From a virus, in the IMG/VR virus record IMGVR_UViG_3300020196_000175, positions 1-29,301 of that record: DNA of 29,301 bases. The stretch is one strand, 5' to 3'. The translations under genes and the position numbers were made by a program. Shown piece after piece: positions 23,301 to 29,301 of this stretch (positions are counted from its first letter, which is position 1; every line of letters starts with the position of its first letter). The notes beneath the pieces are model-generated. The model did no database searches and had not been told where the DNA came from. It worked only from the letters and a program-made list of their open reading frames with translations.

Positions 23301-26221
23301 TCAAATACACTGGTGTCAAACGCAGAATAATTGGTTCCCGCAGAAGGCGTTATGTCCGACTTACTCACTCCGCTTTCATAAGCAATAATACGCCTACCCC
23401 AAGTCAGATTTGTACCAGAACTGTGTGGACCGAAAGAGTAAAAAGCGTAGTCAATACTTTGATAACCTGCGTTTGTATTCGGATCAGTGTTTAAACCAAC
23501 CATCATCAGTCGTCCAGTAGTAAATCCGCCACACACCCCGTTAAACGCAAACTGTAGTCTTGTTATTGGAGTTGAGACTGCTGAGTCTTGACAAACCTGT
23601 TTACTCCACTCGCCAACAGCAGGACCAGTGTAAGTGGTGGTAAGAGTGTTGTTCCACCGATCCCATGTGGGCGGCAGTGCGTCATTGCCTGAAGGCGATG
23701 CGTCTCGCCACACATCCACGCTTGCACCGTTCACTACAGACCCACACACCCCAATGTTTTCTGGTTTTAACCACAACACCATACCAGAAATATTGCCAAT
23801 ATTAGGATTTGTTTCCCTTTTTGCTCGCCAAGCAGTAATTCCACCAAGAGGAGAACCTGTGGGATTGTGTGCAGTCTTGCCCAACTCGTTTGCTACTGTG
23901 TAGGTGTATCCGCTGTACTTGTTAATAAAAAGGGATCCATTTGGAGCGGTTGTGCCGTCTGATCCCACAGCAGAGGTTGAACCAATATACGGATTGTAAC
24001 CTAGTGGATAAAAGTCTCCTGTTGCTCCGTACCACTTGCCATCAGAGAAAGATGCACCAGGCGGTGATGTTTTGTGTGGGTGATTGCTTGGTAATTTGTA
24101 CGCCAAACCGTATTTGTGCGCCAAGTATCCTTCAATCTTCTGTCGGTCGGATTCTCCCACGTCTCCCTGATACAGAACAACTTCGGCAATCTCTCCGTCA
24201 AACTGTCGCGTGATACTTGTAGAAGCGCATCCAATTCCAAGACTCAAACCAGGCGATGAAAAAATTCCAGCACTTTGAGGAGAACCAGCCAACTCAAACG
24301 TTCCGAGACACACGCCATTTAGGAAAAGAGAAAGCGGACCAGGTGATGTTCCATTTTTTCGGTATGTGTTACACAGCAGTTTCCACTCACCTGTGCCACC
24401 AATACCGGCAACCACAAAAGGTCGGTTTGTGCTACTCGCATAATTGTAACACAACGCTTTTAGACTAGGGTCGTTTGGGCCTGTTTTTCCAAGAAGGATT
24501 CCGTGCCATCCACCAAAATCTCCAACAAGCACCTGCTGTGATTCAGAGTAAATACTTCCAATATCTCCAATAGTGCCCACCGAATTAGGTTTACACACAA
24601 TAAAATAAGAACGGTCAGAGGTCAAACCCAGAGCACCAACAGTTAGGCCACTCATAAAACCAGTAGATCGCAGGTTGGTATTAGAACCGGATTCAGCAAA
24701 TGGACGGATTTTTACCGATGGATGCGTATTTACTGCATTAGGCACATACTGTGGTGTAAGCCAAATATCGGTAATTGCAGTAGTAGCAACCTCAAATGTG
24801 ACTCCGTTGTGTAGACTGTTCCAGTACCGAATTCCCCATCCACTATTCCTAGAAAGAACTGCTTCCACACCAACCGTTACACCGTTGTTGGTAGGGCCAG
24901 AAATGTTGTACGCACTTAGCCACACCTGAAGGGTTGCTCCTCTAACCTGATTGGGCAAGAAGTAACCAGAACGGAGATTATTAAATGATCTTGGAGAATA
25001 CGGAGTATACTGACCAATAATCGGTTTTTGTGATACTGTAGACTGAGTGCTTGCAGATATTGAATTTTCAAGGGCAGTATTTACCAGCACAGACCCAAAC
25101 ATTTTCGTACCAGCAGGATGAACAATCTGCTTTAATGTTTCAAAGTAGGTATCAAAAGGCACTCTAGAGCGTAACGAATACGAATACGGTTGGTAATAGT
25201 CTCTGTCTTGGATACGTTTGTTTGAAGAAATTTTTCCACTGTTTCCTAAAAAATAACCAGGATACTCTGTGATTGCACTTGACACAGCAAACACTAGTGA
25301 ATTCTTTACCCCTTTTTGATTAAACACATCAAGAACAACACTTTGAGTGTAGTTTAAACCAGAGTTAAGAATAGACAATTTCTTGATGCCACCAGAAAGA
25401 CTGATCTGTTCAACCTTTGCAGAGTATCCTACACCTGAAGAATCAATCACAACAGCAGAGTCTCCAACGCGATAGTCTGTTCCAGGCAGTTCAATAAAAA
25501 ACCGTCCAAGTACAGAGTATGTGGTTTCTTGGACTGTATCAGATTTATTGCTGTACACCACTGTTTTGTTAGGAGAAAAATCTCCAACAATATTTTTTAA
25601 GAAAACTTCTGTTATATCGTATCCATAAAATTTGTACTGTATAACGTTATCAATAAAAGCCTGTCCAACAAGATTATCGCCATCGTATTGACGGATTTCT
25701 CCGCCAATATAGGAGAACAAAGCAGACCCATTAGTACTTGTTGTCTTTATTGTTTTGGGTTCAATCCACACCCCACCAGAAACTTTTAGTATGTCTTTTT
25801 CTGGATAATAGATTTCAACATCACTGTCGTACAAAATTTTGAATAAAAAACGATACGCACTTTCTGTTCCTTTGTTACCGTAGAAGTCTCGTATTTTCTT
25901 TAGTAAAATTGTTTTATTGGGTTTATTTCCTGAAGTATTAACAGCAAATTTTTCAGGAAAAGAAACAAGATAGGTGTTCTTAAAGTGTTCGTAAAACTCC
26001 TGTGCATTGCTGTCTATGTCGGAAACAGTCTGTAAATTTCCAATTACGTATGAAGGTTTTCCAATACTATCCAACCACTCATAGTACGCCTTAACAAGCA
26101 ACACAAGTTTTCTGTAATCGGTTCTAATAAACAAAGGAAACTGCTCCTCAATAAAAGGAGACAGAATTTTTTCGAGAGACTCCTCAGATGTATTCAGAAT
26201 AATATTCTTTATTTCTTTCAT
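20357..26221 (-). CDS. Giant fusion: gp7-position baseplate protein with LamG/CBM-like adhesin modules
   Basis: A 1954-residue protein. Residues 1-385 form a baseplate-type head: FPLFIRTDYRKLVLLVKAYY, then KKIRDFYGNKGTESAYRFLF, then YYPEKDILKVSGGVW, ending QIVHPAGTKMFGSVLV. This pattern is widespread in T4-like phages of aquatic bacteria, between gp6 and gp8 where T4 has gp7. The rest is lectin-like: a LamG-type domain about 420-720 ending in the IEGYLAHKYGL helix; a second beginning GMVLWLKPENIG near 813; a carbohydrate-binding-module-like stretch about 1330-1720 (GGWYRVTRTRTV, MYRYSVWINRAVL, NKWVLVVGHVHP); and a LamG_3-type domain about 1750-1954 (NTWHHVVCVSEYDG, ending VYSRALNQAEVQQNFNALRS). 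The last segment is typical of marine phage adhesins. The ATG at 26221 lies 10 bases after the gp6 stop and has a poor Shine-Dalgarno, so coupling is likely. Calling the head gp7 is based on position. Confidence 0.85.
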   Translation of the reverse strand: MKEIKNIILNTSEESLEKILSPFIEEQFPLFIRTDYRKLVLLVKAYYEWLDSIGKPSYVIGNLQTVSDIDSNAQEFYEHFKNTYLVSFPEKFAVNTSGNKPNKTILLKKIRDFYGNKGTESAYRFLFKILYDSDVEIYYPEKDILKVSGGVWIEPKTIKTTSTNGSALFSYIGGEIRQYDGDNLVGQAFIDNVIQYKFYGYDITEVFLKNIVGDFSPNKTVVYSNKSDTVQETTYSVLGRFFIELPGTDYRVGDSAVVIDSSGVGYSAKVEQISLSGGIKKLSILNSGLNYTQSVVLDVFNQKGVKNSLVFAVSSAITEYPGYFLGNSGKISSNKRIQDRDYYQPYSYSLRSRVPFDTYFETLKQIVHPAGTKMFGSVLVNTALENSISASTQSTVSQKPIIGQYTPYSPRSFNNLRSGYFLPNQVRGATLQVWLSAYNISGPTNNGVTVGVEAVLSRNSGWGIRYWNSLHNGVTFEVATTAITDIWLTPQYVPNAVNTHPSVKIRPFAESGSNTNLRSTGFMSGLTVGALGLTSDRSYFIVCKPNSVGTIGDIGSIYSESQQVLVGDFGGWHGILLGKTGPNDPSLKALCYNYASSTNRPFVVAGIGGTGEWKLLCNTYRKNGTSPGPLSLFLNGVCLGTFELAGSPQSAGIFSSPGLSLGIGCASTSITRQFDGEIAEVVLYQGDVGESDRQKIEGYLAHKYGLAYKLPSNHPHKTSPPGASFSDGKWYGATGDFYPLGYNPYIGSTSAVGSDGTTAPNGSLFINKYSGYTYTVANELGKTAHNPTGSPLGGITAWRAKRETNPNIGNISGMVLWLKPENIGVCGSVVNGASVDVWRDASPSGNDALPPTWDRWNNTLTTTYTGPAVGEWSKQVCQDSAVSTPITRLQFAFNGVCGGFTTGRLMMVGLNTDPNTNAGYQSIDYAFYSFGPHSSGTNLTWGRRIIAYESGVSKSDITPSAGTNYSAFDTSVFEIEYKEPDIIYRINGVQKRLVYSGYGKTYYMDSSFYGDGNSTRIGHSLTVLGMWNGDTPVRPSAAGITTTAGLTTVVYSGVTVDKLRPTLQTAAYGGVTGVSFNGGVLYSARTTYAGKTLGGLMGLGYTTGPGSSAASILTAQHLYLKKPLNFSDEMDVFMVMKSTSDSPNNGMGLFSRLDSLSPSFSATEPIQDDSVLFNRSYNSVDRIAANQTSGFYSVTPLGTLLYPKRTGLVGFRPDGGRPEEQKTTISYDPHVSGACMGLVIGEWTRDSNNQIQTYLNGDASLNRSLITGRRIISTGAPSGEQYSMASGLMFNFDPGKSASVGGFASAKSANLLDPYPFRETPVNIIGPIAPTMWQGDGAGFIADGVTLGDAADKELGGDPVHRFTTGAQYNVYLNRYTGGGAAANAWVDTTTKSTTWTASFTIRREDGVAIPNSIGVYLYDPVSGPTFADGKYPPANSSTVEPLGGGWYRVTRTRTVASPICPNNLIGLTGLVPNTAYRIGRVFLQPYPAGTDVDIPGTTIRSHNSYLNGYSIRDYIGGASLGTPNSNEIGYKTGPSGKPETVWHGKAHLHGNYMSNAGFVSPEVPIDRTKMYRYSVWINRAVLNNGAVYFGPGTTATSGGLPIIRRSDGESDNNSYFDFQHPSQLAWSGKENKWVLVVGHVHPIGSGTGPNHSNSGYYLPNTGTTYTGFLTGNQYGDKVWTSTNARSSIRTFLYQCNNRGEEVQFARPRIEVVDGNELSIEALTSSSINTVNDLSSSGANMEVINEVGYTPDGGGSVVFTGGPGVISTNTPLVFGTNRNITWEAWVKPSVLYETDMYMGGGSLPYFGNYYTAFLWSVYHPNNTQILIKSNLGFFVANTWHHVVCVSEYDGTTTRYTVYKNGVKITTTGTVNDTSVFISPDTSTIGISGKEQLGSSNNGNVEFYIANRASGKRFNNNGTNTFWRGSVSNTRVYSRALNQAEVQQNFNALRSRFGL

Positions 26222-26231
26222 TATTTACCGC

Positions 26232-28112
26232 TCAATAAGTGCTATTACCCATACTTCCCATACTTCCCATACTATTTGTCTGGGTGGGTGTAGATGTTAC
26301 ACCTTCTATAAATTTATTTTTTCTACTGTCCTGATTAACAATACTAACCTTTACGGAGTCAGAGTATCCACGATTAATCCTTAATATATTGTTTTCATAA
26401 ACAAACAAATCAGAATTGAGTGGTTTGGCAGTAACACTAAACAGAAATGTTCCCACTGGATTAAAGTTTGTATTGAATCGGACCACGCCTGTATCATAGT
26501 CAACCAATCCAATATTATCGTAAATTATTTTCTTATTACCTTTGGAATCAATAGTAATTAGATTAATAGTGCCTAAACCGTTATCAATAGCAATTACCCC
26601 TGAATGCAGAACGCCAAACTTGTCTTTATGTTTTATTTCACTTGTTGTAATTGAGGCAGTTTCAATCATCTGTCCGTGCAATGGATTTTTAAAATCTACT
26701 ATAATGCCTTTTGATGTACCAATCGCAGAAAGATCAATAGTTTTACGCATTTTTACAGTTGTTTGATTGCTAATAATACTAGAATTAAGTGAATTGATTC
26801 CTTGAATAATTTTTGACAGATAAAGATTTGATCCAAAAGATTCCATAAAATTCGTAGAATACGTGAATATGTACGCAAGAACAAGTGCTTTTATAGTTCC
26901 AATATTTGTTTCTGTTTTGTTTGCATCAATTGTAATAATAGAATCAAACACAAGATCAATGTAATCAGGATCTACTATTTCGGGAACAACGGTAAGAACA
27001 GATCGGTTTGCTCTAAGTTTTTTGGTTAAAGCAATTTTGTCCTGACTTGTAAGAGCAAAACCAGAGTTTGGTTTTATAGCAACAAACACTTTTCCGTACT
27101 GTGGAGGAGTAACTGTTTCTCCTCCGTAAACATAAACAGAAGAAGAGTTTGGGTACTCTTTCATTACAGCAGAGGTGTAATCTGATTCTGTTACTGCTCG
27201 ATTTTGAGACTGATAGAATCTTGGTGCAAGAAATTTAATTTTAGAAATAGATTCTTCAAGACATCCACCACTAGAAGGACTCTTTAATTTGATTTGACTC
27301 AAACCAGGAAAAGATGTAGTAAATGCGCTAATTCCATTTCCCTGATCCCCACTAGTCTCTAAATATTCAACAATAACAATGTTGCCTGTTTCTGGCTGCT
27401 TACCTAAAAAATTGTCTCCAAAAAACAATTCGTAAATACCGGTTTCTCGCTCCTGCAAGAAAAAAACTTTTGAGTTGGGGGTTAAGTCTATGTACGACTC
27501 TGTATACGACCAAACGTCTTCTATTCCTGTATTATCTGTCGCAGAAGTCTTTACACGAACTTGTATTGTACTGGTGTCTATCTTGTCATTTGGAATAACA
27601 AGATAAGATCCTGTCTTTTTTGTGGAATCGTACACGTAACTCATTCTACGAAGAGTGCCTTCATAAATTTCAATATTGTTAAAAGACTGAGTAGCAGAAT
27701 TTGCGTACACGGTATCAAGCAAAATAAAAGAGTACTCTGTTCCAAGGGGATCAATTCCAGTAAATTGTAAACCACGAGAAAGATATGTGCTTTCCGATGC
27801 ACCAGCAGCACAAACACCTAGAACAGCCTTTGCTGCCCGTCTTGATGTGGGAACGTACCCCAATGTTTTTGCGTGAGATACTACTGATGGTCGTAACAAT
27901 GCACTGTCAAGAAACATTTCATTGGCAATCATATTTGCGTAAAACGCCTGATAGTGGGTATTGTATGCAAGCACATCTAAAACAGTATTGATAACAGACC
28001 CATCAAAATTATAGTCCTTTAAAGTTTCCTGTGACTGTAAAAATGCTTTGAGTGATGACTTTGCGTCTTCAAAGTCTAGTCCTACAATATTAAAGTTGTT
28101 TTTATTGGGCAT
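26232..28112 (-). CDS. 6: Baseplate wedge protein gp6
   Basis: A 626-residue protein, close to T4 gp6 (660). The N-terminal signature is clear: FEDAKSSLKAFLQSQETLKD, then VINTVLDVLAYNTHYQAFYA, then NEMFLDSALLRPSVVSHAKT and LGYVPTSRRAAKA. gp6 is the central wedge subunit whose dimers form the continuous inner ring of the baseplate, and its family is related to the J/GpJ-type baseplate proteins of other myophages. The middle holds the conserved KVFVAIKPNSGFALT segment. The C-terminus ends in an odd MGS tandem (SMGSMGSMGNSTY) encoded by 9 bp repeats. The ATG at 28112 overlaps the gp25 stop as TAATG, with AAAGGA about 8 bases upstream. Confidence 0.93.
   Translation of the reverse strand: MPNKNNFNIVGLDFEDAKSSLKAFLQSQETLKDYNFDGSVINTVLDVLAYNTHYQAFYANMIANEMFLDSALLRPSVVSHAKTLGYVPTSRRAAKAVLGVCAAGASESTYLSRGLQFTGIDPLGTEYSFILLDTVYANSATQSFNNIEIYEGTLRRMSYVYDSTKKTGSYLVIPNDKIDTSTIQVRVKTSATDNTGIEDVWSYTESYIDLTPNSKVFFLQERETGIYELFFGDNFLGKQPETGNIVIVEYLETSGDQGNGISAFTTSFPGLSQIKLKSPSSGGCLEESISKIKFLAPRFYQSQNRAVTESDYTSAVMKEYPNSSSVYVYGGETVTPPQYGKVFVAIKPNSGFALTSQDKIALTKKLRANRSVLTVVPEIVDPDYIDLVFDSIITIDANKTETNIGTIKALVLAYIFTYSTNFMESFGSNLYLSKIIQGINSLNSSIISNQTTVKMRKTIDLSAIGTSKGIIVDFKNPLHGQMIETASITTSEIKHKDKFGVLHSGVIAIDNGLGTINLITIDSKGNKKIIYDNIGLVDYDTGVVRFNTNFNPVGTFLFSVTAKPLNSDLFVYENNILRINRGYSDSVKVSIVNQDSRKNKFIEGVTSTPTQTNSMGSMGSMGNSTY
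26248..26274 (-). repeat. 9 bp tandem repeat at the gp6 3' end
   Basis: Three direct copies of cccatactt (the last with one change) lie in frame near the gp6 stop and encode SMGSMGSMG. Slippage here would add or remove three residues without breaking the frame. Confidence 0.85.
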
Positions 28113-28525
28113 TATCGAATCCTTTCTAATACTACTGATATTCGGTCGTTTTTACCAATAGCAATAATAGAGTATTCAACATTAACCACATACCCATTTT
28201 CATCAGGATTAGCAATTACATCAACAATAATATTGGAAACACGAGGTTCGTGATTTTTTATAGTCCGAAAAACTCTGTCGTGTATTTCAAGAGTTGTTAT
28301 TGCATCTATTGGTTCAAACAGCATTGGTCGAAGAGAACCACCTATGGTTGGTTGAAAAAGGCGTTCACCAAAAGCAGTAGACAGCAAATTTTTAAGAGAA
28401 AAACGAATAGCAGAATCGTTTTGCAACAACAGTAAATCTCCTGTCTTTGGATTCCGTGTTAAATACGGATCTAAATCAGTGAATACTGGTTTATTACTTT
28501 TTCCTCCTACTGCTTTAAGTGTCAT
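28112..28525 (-). CDS. 25: Baseplate wedge protein gp25
   Basis: A 137-residue protein, against 132 in T4. Features of the family are present: an N-terminal DLDPYLTRNPKTGDLLLLQN, a helix SAIRFSLKNLLSTAFGERLF, a PTIGGSLRPMLFEP segment and the conserved NHEPRV (EPR) motif near residue 100, followed by paired strands. gp25 is the sheath-initiator-like core of the wedge, related to lysozyme-like TssE/gpW family proteins of contractile systems, and sits with gp6 and gp53 around the hub. The ATG at 28525 has an AGGGA site and lies 10 bases after the stop of the GAF-like gene; its stop overlaps the gp6 start. Confidence 0.94.
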   Translation of the reverse strand: MTLKAVGGKSNKPVFTDLDPYLTRNPKTGDLLLLQNDSAIRFSLKNLLSTAFGERLFQPTIGGSLRPMLFEPIDAITTLEIHDRVFRTIKNHEPRVSNIIVDVIANPDENGYVVNVEYSIIAIGKNDRISVVLERIR

Positions 28526-28535
28526 TAATGATTCC

Positions 28536-29204
28536 CTATTTTATATGTGTCAGGTGTGTGTTGATGTTTTGTACAGTATTGATTATTAATTCTTGAAGTT
28601 TATTTCTACTAATCCCTTCTTTTTCTATTTCATTCAGTAATTCCGCAGAACACCAATGACAACACACAAAACCCAAAGGAGTCAATCCGTCCACGCACTT
28701 TAATGGAATAATACTAAAATACTCTACATTATTTATCTCAAGTCCTGAACGAAATACGGACGATGAAATATTATTAACATCTATTATTTCACCTGATTGT
28801 CTTTGCATTATGGGAACAATATCTGTGTATCGTGTCAAAAATACGTCTTGTGATTCAAGAAGAATACTTGAAACTTTAGGGTCACTAGATTCGTGAGTAA
28901 CAGAAAACCTCTTGATAGAAGTACCGTCTGCAAAAGAGCCACTATTGTGAAACTGAAAAATAATGCACCGTGACGCTCTAGAAACCACTCTAAGTTCTGT
29001 TAACATTTCATGTATTCGACTGTGTTGCTCGGAAAACAATTTGCTCTGTTTTTGAGTAAACTTAAAAGATGATTTATTCTTTTTTATGGCACCCATCAAA
29101 CCAATACACAAACCAACTACAAATATTCCAAATATCTCACCAATCATCAAAGCTATATCTTTGGAGGAAGACAGGTGTTCAACAATAGAGGGGTTTGTTG
29201 TCAT
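28536..29204 (-). CDS. Membrane-anchored GAF-like protein of unknown role
   Basis: A 222-residue protein. Residues about 17-40 (DIALMIGEIFGIFVVGLCIG, then LMGAI) form one strongly hydrophobic segment followed by a basic KKNK, so an N-out single-pass anchor is predicted. A short helical linker (HSRIHEMLTELRVVSRASRC) leads into a GAF/PAS-like alpha-beta domain about 65-200, with IIFQFHNSGSFADGTSIKRF and SVTHES, and a FSIIPL strand followed by GFVCCHWC. The FQFHN-G-x-F element is one I associate with small GAF-like proteins in phage and bacterial genomes of unknown function. A membrane sensor domain is out of place in a baseplate operon. Its ATG overlaps the upstream stop as ATGA and it lies 10 bases before gp25, so it is co-expressed with late genes. 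It might act at the host membrane during assembly, lysis or superinfection control. This is inference. Confidence 0.75.
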   Translation of the reverse strand: MTTNPSIVEHLSSSKDIALMIGEIFGIFVVGLCIGLMGAIKKNKSSFKFTQKQSKLFSEQHSRIHEMLTELRVVSRASRCIIFQFHNSGSFADGTSIKRFSVTHESSDPKVSSILLESQDVFLTRYTDIVPIMQRQSGEIIDVNNISSSVFRSGLEINNVEYFSIIPLKCVDGLTPLGFVCCHWCSAELLNEIEKEGISRNKLQELIINTVQNINTHLTHIK

Positions 29205-29301
29205 CTTGAGCTGGTTCCAAATCCAATAGAATTACCCCGAACCACATCAATAAATTGGGGACTAACAAGACTTCCGTTTAGAGTGCTTCCGATTTTAAAA
29301 C
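29201..29301 (-). CDS. C-terminal 32 residues of an unidentified late protein (runs off the window)
   Basis: The frame is open from the right edge to a TGA at 29203-29201 and reads FKIGSTLNGSLVSPQFIDVV, then RGNSIGFGTSSR. The stop overlaps the ATG of the GAF-like gene as ATGA, which is the same tight junction style as elsewhere in the block and supports a real gene. Position before gp25 would suit a baseplate hub or spike component such as gp5 or a PAAR-type protein, but the visible residues do not show either family. Confidence 0.55.
   Translation of the reverse strand, partial: FKIGSTLNGSLVSPQFIDVVRGNSIGFGTSSR

Noticed and set aside
26219-26228. GGTAAATAAT late-promoter-like box at the giant adhesin start
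   Set aside because: It overlaps the start codon, so a transcript from it could not carry the ribosome site for this gene.
28728-28737. GATAAATAAT box inside the GAF-like gene
   Set aside because: It lies over 200 bases from the gp25 start and inside coding sequence, and is more likely chance in AT-rich DNA.

Overview
This window is the baseplate, tail-fibre and neck block of a T4-like contractile-tailed phage (myovirus). Every supportable gene is on the minus strand, so transcription runs from base 29301 down to base 1. The identification rests on three recognisable T4-type baseplate wedge proteins (gp25, gp6, gp8) in T4-like order and on the start of a gp13-like neck protein at the left edge. 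The remaining proteins are of a kind common in marine and freshwater T4-like phages: a DUF4815-type wedge or fibre protein, LamG lectin-like modules, and fibre repeats with a GIG..xPGASLDVNGT core. The host cannot be named from this window. An aquatic bacterium, possibly a cyanobacterium or marine proteobacterium, is a reasonable guess.

Layout in transcription order: the C-terminal tail of an unidentified protein (29301-29201), overlapping a membrane-anchored GAF-like protein (29204-28536); gp25 (28525-28112); gp6 (28112-26232); a very large protein with a baseplate-type N-terminus fused to about 1550 residues of lectin-like modules (26221-20357); a small orphan LamG-edge protein (20338-19793); an enlarged gp8 (19782-17401); a 1651-residue DUF4815-type protein (17391-12436); a 60-residue coiled-coil protein (12439-12257); two long fibres that share repeat modules (12254-8910 and 8898-6481, the second with a tail-collar domain); a 108-residue truncated paralogue of the second fibre (6370-6044); a beta-helix tailspike-like protein (6032-2385); a cysteine-rich LamG protein (2365-410); an 84-residue unknown (394-140); and the first 34 codons of gp13 (103-1).

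The genes are packed tightly. Three junctions overlap (ATGA at 29204 and 12439, TAATG at 28112), most others are 10-25 bp apart with a purine-rich Shine-Dalgarno, and the only real gap is 6371-6480. The conserved wedge genes build the hexagonal baseplate. The 20 kb of adhesin-type genes among and after them probably supply receptor-binding fibres and spikes. Shared repeat DNA between fibre genes, a truncated paralogue and an orphan LamG fragment suggest that this part is repeatedly reshuffled. I saw no tRNA, CRISPR, insertion sequence, reverse transcriptase or convincing terminator.
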